From Lichenostomus cassidix (Eukaryota; Chordata; Aves; Passeriformes; Meliphagidae): DNA of 64,000 nucleotides. The notes under the pieces are model-generated. The model was not told the DNA's origin. It was given only the letters and a program-made list of their open reading frames with translations, and did not search any database. The translations under genes and the position numbers were made by a program. Positions 15,601 through 30,600 of the stretch are shown in pieces. Location: contig CM039211.1 in the NCBI GenBank assembly GCA_008360975.2, positions 7,129,522-7,193,521 of the forward strand, given 5' to 3'. Within the stretch, counting starts at the first letter, position 1. Every line of letters starts with the position of its first letter.

Positions 15601-18600
15601 GGCATCAGACCACAAAAGTCAGTTTAACAGAGCTCACTTTTCTGTGCTTGAAGCATATATGGTAGGAGACTGCATGTGCTGGTTATAGGAATATGGAGCT
15701 GCTCCTTCCATTGTGTTTCTCACAATTTTTTAAGTGCTGCTGAAGTCAACAATAACTGTAATTATCAATTATTAATTTCCATGTATTTCTTAGCAGAAAA
15801 TTATAAACTCTAGCTAGCATAGTAGACCTTGACTATTTCTGCTATGAAAGACAATTACAAATAAATTTACCTTATATTTTGTTAACATGAATTGCTAGAG
15901 CAAAAACTTTATAAATTTATTAGGAATTGATAATAATCCATATTAAACACAAAATATATATAAGTAACACATATATACAAAAAAGGAAAATGCGAGAAAT
16001 GAAATTAAGAAACTGTAAGAAATAATTTTGCTACAGTTGATTTAAAGACAAAAGAAAGTCTAGTGAGTCAAATCCTTGAGAATGCTCCTGTCCATCCATC
16101 ACAGTTTAAAATGTGCTAAGCATAATCTCAGGAAGAGAAAAATCCTTTACGTTTTATCTACAGCAACACTGCCTAATGGAAGTACTTCACATATTTCAAG
16201 TTACAGATATTATGAAAGAATGGCCTGTACCGCTATTACAAAAAATTTCCTTTTTTTTCTTTTAAATAATTTCATATTTGCACCCAACAGCCAAAAATTC
16301 TTTCAGGTCTAACCTTATAGTGGATGAAGATACCACCACTTGCAGGTAAAGGACTTCAAATTTTTCTAGAATCATTCACAAGACTTAGCAATTTGCCAAA
16401 ACTTAAAAATAAAGTGATAAAGTGTCTGCCAGAATTTTCTCTGCTCATGGATTTCCAAAAGCTGATTTTATTTTGCAGTGTTATATTTGATCTTACTCTT
16501 CAAGATATATTGCACTTGGATTCCAGTGACTGGCATCACCACAGGGCCTACAGTGTCAGCAGACAAGTTGTGATATTTATTGCTGTGGTTATCAGATCTT
16601 TATAACATAAGAAGCACATTCAATTTGGGTATTGGCACCAAAAAGTGGGAAATAAACTCTCCAACCAATTTACCAGGTTAGAAAGCCAACATTTCTTTAT
16701 TAGCAGTGCTGGATGCATGGGGAATTCTCCTTGAAGCATGCTCAGTAACAGACTATAGGTTATATTCCTATATAACTTAAGGTTGTATTCCTGAAACTAA
16801 TACATATCCGTCAAATTACTAAATACATTCATCTATGCTAATTATTTCCATGGACTTATCTGGATGTTGTTAGGATCTTCTGATGAATCTTTTCTTCTTG
16901 AGAGTACCTCAAATATGTGGTCAGGTCATAGTGTACTTCTCATATCATTTGTTGTTGTCATACACAATCCTTGTTCTCAAAACTAAGGTATCAGCTAGTA
17001 CATATTAATTACTGATATAAGTAAATAAGGAAGCATTAGTTGGAATACGACGTATTAGTAACAGATGTGGGGAGTTAACACAAGGCCACACTAATCTCTG
17101 GCATTTGTACTAAGCACTGTATGGTACAAAACTAAGCATTAATCACAAATATAGGGATCAAACACTACTGTGCTAAGGTTAAAAGAATTTTCCAACATCT
17201 TCCCACTGCTTCATAGACTTCTTCTTATAGAAATAGAACTTGTTCAGTAACAGTATCACTGTATCAAGCACAGTATAAATATCTAAAAGATGTCTCATGT
17301 TTGTATTCTTCAATTACACGGACTTTGCAGAGTGACTGCACCACCAGACAATTTCATAATTATATCTAGCTGTTCTCTATAGGAGGTGGTCATCAGTTGG
17401 AAATGATTAAAACACACTATAAAGTAGCACAGTGTGCGTGGTGACTGCCTCCTTTACCACCATCAGCACCCATATAACACTGCCCTAAACCATATAACTA
17501 TGTAATCACTTATCCGAACATTTTCCAGGTAAGACTCAGCACACCAAACTTTCAATCTATCAGGACTTCAACATATGAGGCAGCCGAATAGTTTGGTGAA
17601 AGGAGTGAAAAACTAAGACAAAAGCTTTTTTCTGTAGTTGCATCTCAATGCTGATTGAGTCCCTGAGCTCAAGTTCAAAATACTTTTTTTGTCTACTGGA
17701 GCAGAAGATAGACACTCTGGGGACAAGATCTATCAGGCTATAAGGGGCAACAGTATCTTTTGAGAGGCTGGTGAACCAGGCAGGGAGAGCTTTATGCTAG
17801 AAGTTACAGGGGACAGAGGGCAGGGCTGGCAAGGCAGGAGCCTGGGCGGGTGGGAACACAAGGGCAATGCACACAACTGAGATAAGAGGAACGTCCTTGG
17901 GCACAGGCACGCAAGGAAGGACAGGGTGCAGCAGAACTGCCTTGCAGGGAATGCTCCCAAGCCTGTGCTGGGCAATGGGCACGGCTGGGTGCCTCTCTGT
18001 CCAGCACATCTCTGCGCTGCTGCTCGAGGAGCAAACAGGAGGATGAGTGCACAGGGATGTGGACTGAAAGCTGCTGGGATAGCTGGGAATCAGGGGGCTG
18101 TAATCAGAGGCACAAAGCACAGCTGGCGGCAAGCCGGAGTTAATATCGAGACCAATACTGTCAACACCTGCATGCTGGGACACAGTGCACTTTCACCAAG
18201 TTAGAAAAGCTGATACAGCACAGGGTTCAGCTGCCTTCCAGAGGGACCTGGACAGCTGGGAGAAATGGGCTGAGGGGAAGCTCATGATGTTCAAAAAAGG
18301 GAGTGCAAAGTCCTGCACCTGGAAGGGAACAACCCCAGGCACCAGCACAGGTTGGAGCCGTCCAGCTGGGAAGCGCCTGGAGGTCCTGGGCCATCCTTTC
18401 AAAGGCTCTTTTGGAAAAAAAGTCCAGCAGTATCCTGTACTGCAGTGAGGGGTGTATTGCCAGGGCAAGGGAAGTGACCTTTCCTCTCTGCTCAGCATCC
18501 AAAGTCTTGTTCAGGCCTTCCCAGCACAATAAAGCTGGATTCCCAAAACCAAGTCCTGTGCAGGCTACAGCAGTCCTTATGGGTCCTGAGTTCCTTAAGG

Positions 18601-21600
18601 GAACTGTGACTGTTCAGCTTGGAGAAGGCTCAGGGAGATCTCACCAATATCTATAAACACCTGGACTGACTCATGTCAATAGACCAAGTGATTTCATTTC
18701 ACACACTACTGTCTGCATCACTTATATAAATGGATTTTCCCACAAATCCTGGAACCATGAAACAAGTATTTTACAACATGGAAAAAGATGCATTCTTTAG
18801 TGATCCAAATGATGCTCTGGAGCTTTTCCTGTAGTTATTTTGGGTGAAGGCGAGTCATAAAATATTCATGTCAAACACACGATTTAATTTACCAGCACAA
18901 GAAATGGAGCTGACATTCTAAGTGAATTTCCACTATGAGAGCAGTTTCTGCTAATGGCAATTACTGCAATGGACTTTGTAATTTACAGGAAGAATCCTGC
19001 ATTTCTTACTATAGAACCCTGTACTTAAACACTAAAAGTACACCAGGCTTCTATAACGAAGTCTGATGGAAGCCCTATTCATGCTTTTTTAAAATCTTAT
19101 CTCTTTCAAAAGACAAGCCAACCATGAAGGTACTTTTCAGAAATTCATAATTACAAAGGCTTGTACAACTGATTGTTTTAAATATTTGCTAAAACCATGA
19201 CTCAGCCTTTACAAGCACAATGCACGTTGACATTTTTACTGAAATTTCAAGCTAAACTTTTACATGATATATGATTATTGATTAAAGATCCACAGTAGTA
19301 TGAAGACTAATCCATGTATTCCATCCTCAGTTCACTGCAAAGACAGCAAATAACAGTCTAAGAATATTGACTACCTAATTAATTGTGACATCAATAGCTG
19401 ATGGCAATAATGGGAATAAAGTGCCTACCACTTGATTCAAATAATGTGGGTTTTTTACAGAAAGTATACATACCACAACAAAAAAAGGGCAAGTTATTGC
19501 TCACTAACCTCTGCTTCAGCTGCTTGTGATTGCAGGAGCTGTCGTATACGAAGAATGTCCTTCTCTATTTGTTGAATTCTGGCCACCCTTGCCTGAAAAG
19601 AATGGATTTTCACATTTGATTTTGTTCAAAAACTCCTTTTACTTACTGTAGTGACAGTATGAAGAGTTCTTGGCAAAAACTGCTGACAACAAAATAAACC
19701 TACTTCAGTGGATACATGAAGCAGGTACTACATGTAGTAATTCAAGTATTCTTCATAATGAAAGGCATGATTGCAAGCATTCAAAACATAAGTGAGCAGT
19801 TGGGGTTTTAATAGCACAGATACTCATTTGGATGTAATAGGTCATTACACAGCAGACATCCAGATATAAAAAAAATGCTCCCCTTAACTTGCACAATATT
19901 CATGCTTCTGAAATTGACATTCTATGCAGATCTTTAGCAAATTTTTTCCTGTTAATCTCAAATAGCAGAATTTTACTTGCCTTACAGAGATCTGAGAGCT
20001 ATTTTCGTTTGCAGAGTGTCTTGAAGGTATGAGATCCTGACAGATTTCTATTATATTCAGTTACTATATTGATTTGAGAGTTTTGCTTATGCCCAACCTC
20101 TGAGATTTTCTGCTCCTATAAATCTCAAAGAATTTAACAGGCTAAGTGTATATATATATTATATACATATATCTATATAAAAAAAATCTACATACTGCTT
20201 CTTTGGTTTATCTGGGGTTTTACAGACATCTCTGAATCATTTACAGCCATATTGCTACCCATTTCCCACTGCAACCATCCTGTGGTTAGAAAAGGGAATG
20301 TTAAGAGACTCCAAATGTAACAGGATACACATACTCCACACATATTGTACAGCGAAGCACAGGATGCACTACGAGTCTGTGAAACAGTAAGTGCATGAGC
20401 TAGATAATTTAATAGATTGACATTTTTTGACTTTAAATGTAGGCAGAACACCAAACCGATTAAATGGCTTTTTTTTGTGCCATGGGTAGATTAATAAAAT
20501 GGACATATTGTTGAAGAAAATTCTGATGCTTTTACTGGATTAACATTTACAGTGCTATGGAAAAGCAATCTAGCAGACACTGCTAGGATCAGCATTATAA
20601 CCAGCCTTATTTGACACATTTATAACCTGAAAATGGACATAAGATGAACTTTCAAGAGGTGCTAATGCCAAAAGATGCAGATGCAATAGAAATCCTATCT
20701 TGAAAATTTAGAAATACAAAAGAAAACGTAACCACAAAAAATAATGAATTACTGAAAGACACATCAGAAGCAGCTGTGGGAAAAGCATCATAAGCATCAA
20801 CATTTAGTAGAGTCGGAAAGCTACAACACTAAGCTGCAAATTTGATTTGAGTTTGTAAAGCAAATTACTTGAAAATACATAAAAGCTGCAGCATAGAGGC
20901 AAACAGATAATTCACCCCATCCTTTGCTCCTGGCTCAAGAAATTTTTAAGTACTAGAAAGATAAAAAAATGTTTCTGGGAATATCTATGCATTGGTAACA
21001 TGATGCATGGCTGACAAAATATGTCTCTCATTGTCTTTAAGAATTACTTGAATTTTATAGAATTATAGAATAGTCTGGGTTGGAAGAGACCTTGTAAGGT
21101 CATCTATTCCAAACTCCCTGCCAAGGGCAGGAATATGTTTGAGTAAATCAAGTTGCTGAAAAGCCCTGTCTGACCTTGAATGTTTCCAGGGATGAGGCCC
21201 CTGCTGCCTCTTGGCAACCTCTTCCAGTGTTTCACCAGTCTCACTGTAGAACATTTCTTTCTTGTACCTAATCTGGATCTGATCAACTCTCCATGAATTT
21301 AAAGCCATTGCCTCTTCTGCTATCACTGTTCCCTGTAAAAATGTTTCTTACAGGTCCCCTTTAAGTGCTGAAAAGGTCTCCCCAAAATTTATCTGAATAT
21401 TTTTACATACAAACCTAAACACAGGAAAAACTTTCTGTGCAGATGAAAACAATTAAATATCGCATGATTTGCCAAGGATTACTGAGCCCTCCAAAGGGAC
21501 AGGAATTCTATACACCCTGTCCAATTTCAGTCCAGAGGTTTAAACATCAGACCTTTCTTCTAATTAATTTTTTTCTGTTACAGGGAAACTGGGGAGTTCC

Positions 21601-24600
21601 ACTAACCAGGAGCATATTTTGTGCCAAACACTATAGAAGCAGAAAAAAAGAATGCATTTCTTGCCACAAAAGGGTAGATTCTAATGGCAATTGAGCAAAA
21701 ATCTGAGATACACAATGGGACAAGCACCAGGAATGTTTTTGACTTTAGAACCTATTTAAGAAATATCACCTTTGATTTCTACTAGTGCATACTATGGTCC
21801 TATTTATTATTATATTTACTTGTAACCTTTATTAACATAAAATTTTTGCATAAAGTAACTTTACATTATTTGGCTTTCACTGCTCCAGTCAGGTATGACT
21901 GGAGCAAAACAAAACAAAAATAAAACAAAAAATAAAATTTGTCCACATTCACAATGATAGAAAAAGAATCACTTCATAGAAAGTAAAAATAAGTAATAAT
22001 AAATGTTTTGTTTTAAAAGTCATCTGGGTTTTTTGTTTGGTTGGGTTTTTTCCAAAATAAACATATATAATAGACAAACTTATTAATGGCTTTGTCAACA
22101 TACAAGACCACTGCATAAATATAACAGTGCTGAAATGTCTGTCTATGTGAAACTCCAGGATCTAAATTTGCTAGTATCTTTAGTGGTCTGCTGTTTTAGC
22201 AAACTTTTAGAGATCTTGGGATAAATTCTTTTAAGAATGGTAATTTCATGTAAGATTTTAAGGAATTCTTAACCTCAAAAAATTAGATCCTTTTTGTTCT
22301 GACATGATGGAAAAATAAATTCTATGTGAACATGAACTCAATCTTAGAATTGAAGTATTTTTTCCCTATATCTTACAGAAATTAAGTTTGCTTCTACTTA
22401 TTGTCAAGTGTATCAGCTACAACCTTTGAACAGTAAAAATAAAACACAGCTAAGAATGCTTTTTTGCTTTTTTTCAAGTAAGCATCACTATGTGAAATTA
22501 TCAACTTCAGAGAATAGTACAACTGCAAGTCTAAACAAGTTGAAATAAATTGCCAACAGGCTTCTTACACATCTTTCTGAATAACTGCTGGGCACATGCT
22601 TGTGTACAACCTTCATAAAAGACATCAGCAGTGAGTTGCTGTGAGTTAAGGTACTTCAGAAGGAAACAAAGGCCAATCATGCCAGACAAAAATTGAGAGA
22701 AAGCCATTATTTCAAGGTCCACGAGAAAGGGCAGCTATAGAAAAGTGCAATGACTACTTGAGCAACGGCAGGTTACCAGCTCTCTCATAGAATAATCTTT
22801 GGGACTCTTAATTCAGAGATGTCTGCAATGCCAGCCTTTATTTGGCTGAAATGTTCCCTCCCTTCAGCCTACATTTTGCACAGTATTGAGTTTCCCAATC
22901 AGTTTGGGTGGAAGAAAAATCTAGCTGAAAGGAAGTGGAAAAACTACCAAGCTGAATATCCTTGCCAAATACAAATGTTTCATTTTGCATGTTTAAACTT
23001 CTCAGTGAAATAACGCAGAAATTGTTCTTACGTATTTGTACATCAATGAGCTTCTACACATTTTTGGCACTGGTCCTCAGCAGAATGAAACCAAGGGGAG
23101 TTATCAGTTAAATTCACAAGAAGCACATGCATAAGTAGTTACTTTGTCTTCAATAATCTTTATATAATCACAATAGGCACTGTAATTTCTCCAAGTATAT
23201 AAGCGTTACACTGATATATAGAGATGGAAACAGCTGTGACAAACCCCATGTCAAACATTAATTCAGAAACCCATAAAAATGTTTCAACATCATCTTGGCA
23301 GCATTTTTCCCCCACCAAATTTAAAATCCCCCAACAACTGGGGAAGAAGAAAATTCATGGTCAGCTGATTACTTCCATACAGTGATATAACTATAGCCAA
23401 GTTGTGTGTCTGAATAGTTTCGTTTGATCCCTGCCTGAGTGCATTTAGAACTTTGCCAGCAGCCAAGCCTGCCTGTTTAGCTTAATTCACCTTCCTCTAG
23501 CTTAGCCCTGTTAAGAGCAGGAGAACTTTCCCAGGGGTTTTGCTGTGCAGGACCTTCACTCAGGACAAGCTGACACAAACAGCACAGCTGCATTTGCGGA
23601 GGGCATCACCCCTGCTGACAAACCTCGACAGCAGCCCTACAGTTCCCAGATCAGAGCCAGTTACTCTCCAAGCAGACTAAACTTGGGCCTGTCTGAGAAC
23701 ATCAGCACAGACAAACCCCTGCACAGCCTTGCACACATAACCTGACAGCTGCAGGATATCTGTTTTGCTAAATACTTTTAACTGTAGGAATTTTCTGAGA
23801 AGTCCTACTAGATTACTCACTTTAAAATTGAAAGCAGCTATTCTAATTACCTCTTGTAATCAGAACAGCTGCTTTAACTAAACATAAAACCAAATCAGAA
23901 ATGTTTCTCATGTAGCAGAATTTTGTGTTGAATCAACCTTGCAAGGAAGATAGAGCTTAAAGAGACTTTATACTGAAAACACTAATTTTTGTCACTATCA
24001 CCACAAAACCCCCAAATCTTACTGAGTTGGTTATTTAACACCTCTAGTAATAAATAATTCAAATTATTGCTCTCCTACTATGGGCAATAATTTTTTATAA
24101 CCAGCAACCAACTGATTATTTAATTTATGGTTTGCACATGATTACATTCTGATTTATACTTCCAAATGGGTGTGTCATGTGGTTAGATATGTACATATCC
24201 TCATCATGAATGCAAAACAACTCTTGGTGAGAGCAAACAACTTCCAGACATGCATGTGAATTACATTTTACTTGAACACCTTGTTTGAAAAGATTACTCC
24301 CTGATACATGTTTCCTGGCTAGAGAAACTTAAGAACAGGAGCTGGATTTTATTCTAAACTTAAAAGCATGAAGAAACCCAGCAAAAAAGATGCAAAATAA
24401 AGCAGTTGCAAATACGTGGGCTTTTTTGAAGCTAAAATGGTAGTAAATTGTAGGGAAGTTACCATTAGAAAATATTTTCTCTTGAATAAATTGTCCACAT
24501 CTGCTGAATCAAAAAGCTTATTTACAACAGGCAGATGAGGGTACTTCTTCCTGAGCAATTATTTCCCATATAATGATTCCTAATTTTTATTTGAATGGCT

Positions 24601-27600
24601 AACTAAGGGCTGTGTTTACACACAGTATAAAGATACAATTACCAATAGTTTAATAAAAATGCAGGAAAACCTCTTCCCTTCCTTCTAACAGTGAAGGATG
24701 AACTCTACCTGTGCTCGCTTCTCCATGTCCTGACAAGTGCCCAGCTGTTCTTCCATTGCAGCTCTGATTTGCCTGGCCTCATACTCCAGCTGCCTTCTGG
24801 TCATATCTGTTTGCAAGGAGAACTGAAATCAGAGTACAGAGAAGGCATTTTAACAAATAGCATTTTATGTAAAGAATGTATTTCTCAGAACAAAAAGCAG
24901 AACAATTACTTTTCTACAACAAACTTCATAAACAACAAAACATAGTAATACATTCTTAAACATGACTGCATTATGAAAAACAGGAACACAATGTTGTTCA
25001 ACCAGTAGACTACCCTTGAGTTTTGTCAAATTACTAAATATAATAAATAAGCTTAGAGAAGTATCATTCCTTACAAGAATATCTGGCTGCTATCAACAAA
25101 ATTGCAATCTGAATCGGTATTTTCAAAAATATTCAGAAGTATTAAGCTACTGCACATGTGATGGTATTCATATTGCTATCTACCTTATTTCTAGCTCCCC
25201 TGTGAAAAGAGCACAAGTGTTAAACCCAGGAGCAACACTACAGCCTAAGGGAAGACTTTTGAACTAAAAGACTTTTCGAGACAGGAGCAAAGGTCTTCAC
25301 TGGTTTTGGACGATAACTCAGTCTGTAAATAAATGAGTCTCCAAGAGCTGTCCTTCCAGAAGACTTCACCAAGGTCAATTCAGAGAGTCGAAACAAGACA
25401 ATCATTCACAAGCACCAAATGGGATCTGTCGTTTTGCTGTGCCTGTACTAAGTAGTAATGGATATAAATTGTCACAAAAGGCCTTTAGTGCTGATGTTAA
25501 GCAATACAGACTAACCCTAAGAACAGCTAAGTCAATTTATTATCTATGAAACTGAGGAGACAATCTTAAAACATACAATAGAGTGACACAGATCCAGCTG
25601 ACAGTGCTTTGGGAAAGGGTTGCACATCCTCAAGATCTTTTTCAGGCTTTCTCTCTTGGTTCTGGTGCTCTGCTAAGCTCTGGCATGACTCAGTGTTACT
25701 TTTGCCTGCCAACAGAACTGTTTCCATTATCTATTTCCATTCCCAGAAGGCTTATCCCCATCAGGTGTGACTCTGACAATGGGCAACCACATCTTCCTGA
25801 CACTGTATGTGTGAAGGAATGCACTGCAAATACATCCAAGTTGCTGAGATCTAACAGGAAATCCTGCATTATCTGGGATCTTAGACTTCTTCATTATCCC
25901 AGATAATGGTGACTTGACCATAAATAGTTTGGAGGTGCTAAGGTAAAAGCTCATGGCAACAATACCGGCATAGGCTACAGAATCACTTTATGGATTGTTA
26001 TGAAGTAACAGCTCTTGTGTACATTGTCTTATGCTAATATTGCTCTCAAAACTAGAAAAATCCATTAAACAAGAGAACAGGGGGGACAGAGTTAAGGACG
26101 TGTACTGACACAAAATTAATTAATCATAATGACTTCTCAATCCTCCTCTGTTTTCATAGATATTTATATGGATATGTATGAATTTTAATGTGTAAAATTC
26201 TATGCGAAAAAATGCATTGTTTAGGCTAAGTGATCTTTACATACCGAATGAAAGAAAAGATTTTGAACTAAAGTCATAGTAAAGAATGTCACCAAATTAA
26301 TAAAATACACACACCATCTTAACAGAGACTTTAGCACCAGACACTTCACCAAGCACTCAGAAGGTACTTACATTTTCAGTAAGGGGGAGACTATCAATCC
26401 TTTTGGTCAGGTTTTGAAGCTGGGCATAATACCAGTCCTTTTCTTTCTCTTCCTTCTCAAGCTCCGCAAGCAGCAGAGATCTGTTAAAAGCAGGAGGAAG
26501 TGTCTCACTATTAATACCTCATTTCCAGCTGGAGTTTTGAGGAGGACACTAAGGAGACATTTGACTTCAGTTTCCTGGCCCTGGCTAAACAACTTATCCA
26601 CTCCTCTGTACTAAGCATATCGGGTCCACATCTATGAAAGAGAAAAATATATATATACTTCTCTAAAAAAAACCACCTCAAAATCCAAGGCTGAGAAACC
26701 TTTTGTAAAATCAGAGGCAGTTATTAGTTGTGTGTTAACTTGCTCTCTGCATCTTTCAAAAATATACTTTGTACAGATCAAACTGCATTTAAGAAAATGC
26801 ATTCTCAATCCCATTACTGAATTGTGTCTCTTCTTCACCTTTGCACTTTGTATTCATTTTGACCCCCAAAGCAAAACTATGGGTAAAGCACACAAAACAA
26901 CCCAATTCTATGAGTGTCTAAAATACTTTAAAACAGAATTTCCCACTGAATGTTATAGACAAGATACATTTGCAGCTGTTAAAAACATTTTAAATGGGCA
27001 TCATAAGCATACTGCATGCCTGAGTAATAAACAAGACAGACAAGATAAATAACATATGCAGGTTACCAAGGGAAAAAAAATCTACTGGAAATTTTACATA
27101 CTATTTTATCAATCCCCCATGAACTGAATTTTATATAAGTCTAAGTCTTACGACTACAGTGAAATAGTGCTCATGGCTACAACATTTCTCAAAATATGTA
27201 TTAAAATTATCCAGAAAAATTTGGCTAGTAGGAATAAACAGAAAAGGCACTAATTTTTTTTAAATACGAGTTAATTAGTTTCTTTCTTACGCTTTCTGTG
27301 AGTACTGTTCTTCCTTCTGATGTTTAACATTGCTCATTAGCAGAAATGACAAAATCAACACTTAGCCAGAAGACAGAAAGCTGCATACAAGTTTGCCCAG
27401 TACTACTTCCCATCCCTTAACTTTTGCATCCCTCACAGGCTGCGGCCTGAGCAAGAGCATCTGAACCCTTACAAAGCACACAAACACATTATGGATAATT
27501 ACTGTAAGTCATTAAAGAACAGTAACACAGCATACAACAAAAGTACAAATTTCCCCCACTTTGATAAGGCATCCCAATCACGATTTGGAACTCAGAACAA

Positions 27601-30600
27601 AGAAGAAGGAATTTAAAAATTTGTCTTTCAAAGAATCTGTTCAACTTGTTTCCTGCTTTAAAAATGTTTCAAGGTAATTTTGATGATTTAACATTTGTTC
27701 CATATCCAATATAAGTGACTTGCCCTGCATTTAAATGGAAAATTAAAAGAGAGGATTCCTCCCTTCAAGACGAGACTGAAAAACTACACACATCTAAGAG
27801 TGCTAAATGTTTGTAGATATGTATAAAATTACATAGATTTTCAGATCTGGTCCAACAGCTATGTTGAAACAGAATTGTTTACGGATGCCAAGGCTACACA
27901 TTAAGTAATTTACTGGGCAGCTTTAACATCAGGCAGGTTTACAATCAAAACTATTGAAAAGAAGCAACAAACAATTACCGTTATTTGACAATTAATTGGA
28001 GCAGTATTATAGGACAGCAGTAATTCTTCAGTCACAGAAATTCCTCAAGTCTTTTAGACAGACTGAGGGAAAAATGAATAGATGATGCTCGGGGAAAGCT
28101 TGTTGAGAAAATAATTTTTTTTGCATGCCACCTGCCCATTCTCTTGCCATGGTGCCTAATCTCTGCACACACAGGCATTCTACACAGCTTCCCTTTTTTT
28201 TTACCACCTTGAGTGCCCAAGCACGAGCTGTGTCCAGGCTGCCAAATAAAATTTGCAAAAGCACAATTTATGTGATCCTTATAAAAAGTATTTTTATGAT
28301 ATGAGGACTTGCAAATGTGAAAGGACTAATTCTGCCTTTGGATGTCAAAGAACTGGTAGCAGAAACTGGAGGGATTACTTTCAGCTCAGTAAACATGTGA
28401 TTAAGTTCCTCTTATGAAATGCAGGGTATTCAATTTGCAACACACTGTGTCATTCAATCTGTTTTGACATGCACAATGGATGCTAGAAGCAAGAAAATAA
28501 CTTAGGAACCAGCAGTTCCTCATAAACAACCTAATGCATGACCTGAGGGTCATTGTTTAATATTGTCATTTTGTCTTCTGAAGTGACGCTTTACTTGGGT
28601 TCACTAGATTGGTATCACTGCTCCATGAGAATTCAGGTTTTAACAGTCTTTAAGTTTTCTCAGCACAAAACCTGAAGGGTTGCTACAATTACAGCAGCCT
28701 GCAGTTCAGTTTCCTTGAAAATAAGCAGCAATAAGCAGCAAGACCCTGTAGATGTGTCTGGTAAGCTGTTCTCCACATTTAACATTACTATCAGATACTA
28801 TTCCAACCAGAAGTACAGCTCCTTCTCAGCCTCCTGGAGCTTCTTGAGGTTAGGAGAGGATTTGAAGTGGAAGAGCTGTCACTGGTCATGAAATGAAATT
28901 ACGGAAAAAACTGCAGTTAATCCATCTTTTTTATACCCCCAAGTTGTTGACATTAGGACTTCCACAGCATCAGAAAAATTCTGTTCTCTGTCATACCCTG
29001 TCAAGTTATGTAAAAATGCAACAAAGCAAATGGAGAAAGCTTTTGGAACTTAACACTATTTTTAGGAGTTAACAAAAGTTTTCAATTTGAACTGTTCTTC
29101 TGAAGGGTGGGTTTTTTGAAACACTTTTCTTATGTGGTACTTTTGAAGCTCCCAACAACAGAGGAAGCTGAATGAATGCAGAGAAGTGGTTTCTTATTTT
29201 GAAGTATTTTCTGCATAATTATGTCAATATTATTCCTGGTTAAAAGGCAGAAGGGAAACGAACTATATGCTACTCTACTTGCATTATGTGAATTATAACT
29301 GTAATTAATACTTTCACTTGAATTGGTAGGAGATTAAACAAAATCTTGAAAAACAGTGCTGATGCTGTAGAGTTTGAGGTAAGTTGTACAGCCAAAAGGA
29401 GATAAACCTAATGGAAGAAAGAAGTCATGAGACAGAAAATACTCAAAATCAACATTAAGGAAATAAAAAAGGAATGGCATAACCCAGGTGGAATGAAGAA
29501 GGCATGCAACTATTTTCATATAGAATTCCTCATGAGACTATCTTTAGCGGCAAATTACAGAATTTAAAAAGGTGAGATTATTCAATTTGCTAAATTGCCA
29601 AGGGCAAACAAACACAAAAAGTAACCTTAAGAGTGCCCTGAAAAGTTTTGTTGATGTAATGCTCTTACAAAGTATACCTGGAAATAGCCAGAGAAAGCAG
29701 GAGATTTTTAATGACTAGTGTATTCTAAACTGGCAATTTAAAACATAGTGCTGCCACTGCCCATTACTCGCTTTTAATTTTTCTTTGTTTTTTAAACTTT
29801 GGAATTGGAGGAGAGGCAAGCGAATGAGATATGGGCAATAATTTAATCTTTATTCTGGCAGGTAAATCAATTGATAAATTTTCTTCCCCTCAGAAGTTCA
29901 CTCTCACTCAAGGGTGGTGGGTTGACCCTGACTGGATGCCAGGTGCCCACCAAACTCCTCTAAATATTTAAACACATCATTTAGTCCTCACAAAAACACT
30001 GTCGCCCATGAGCAGCATACATTAAAACACTAAGGGGAAATGCTCTCCTGCTGCAGGTTTCTGGAAAGTGTTATTTCATTCCAAATTATTTTAGTCTTGT
30101 CAAGTTCCTCAAGTTCTTGAAATTTCATTTAAGTGCCAAACCCCAAAATCTATTAGTAGATATATATGTTGTGATACACAGAAATTTAGTAAATATTCCG
30201 AACAAGTTTAGATACAAAACATAGGAAAACGAGTGGTTAAGTTTCTTTTAGAAATGGTAGTGCTTTTAGATGCACAGTCCTACACACACCCCCCAAGTTT
30301 TGATTCATTTGTCTACCCAGGGCTCTCATCAATGCCCTACACGCTTCCACATATAGCCTGAAACAGCTTAAAGAATAGAGCAGTTTTGGATTATCCACAA
30401 TTTCACTAATAATGAAGCCAGATGTGATCTGGCCATGCATCTACAGATCCATCTTCTCCACAGCACAAATATTTACTTCATCAGCTGCAACAGTAATAGT
30501 GCCTAACCTACTCTGAAATTAAAACATCCTTATCCCTTTTCTCCAGTGTTATTTGGAACACAGTCTGCCTAAGCTGTCTTTATTGCCAAGAAAAGTGTCC

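Larger units (their letters stand above)
12868..19508 (-). other. APC: APC intron 7 (6.6 kb)
   Basis: GT-AG, phase 0. It contains a GC-rich repeat-like block plus CR1 fragment (17720-18660), an AT-rich stretch with a short CA run at 15165-15260, and an unrecognised 71-codon minus-strand frame at 12923-13138. No APC exon lies within it. Confidence 0.75.
19593..24708 (-). other. APC: APC intron 6 (5.1 kb)
   Basis: GT-AG, phase 0. It contains a CR1 fragment (21056-21392), an 11-bp hairpin (21881-21906) followed by A-rich sequence, and a TA-rich run at 20146-20183. The remainder is unrecognised. Confidence 0.8.

Noticed and set aside
17797..18656. Cluster of 80-128 codon frames on both strands
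   Set aside because: They lie in the GC-rich repeat block and the CR1 fragment; none matches an intact reverse transcriptase or endonuclease.
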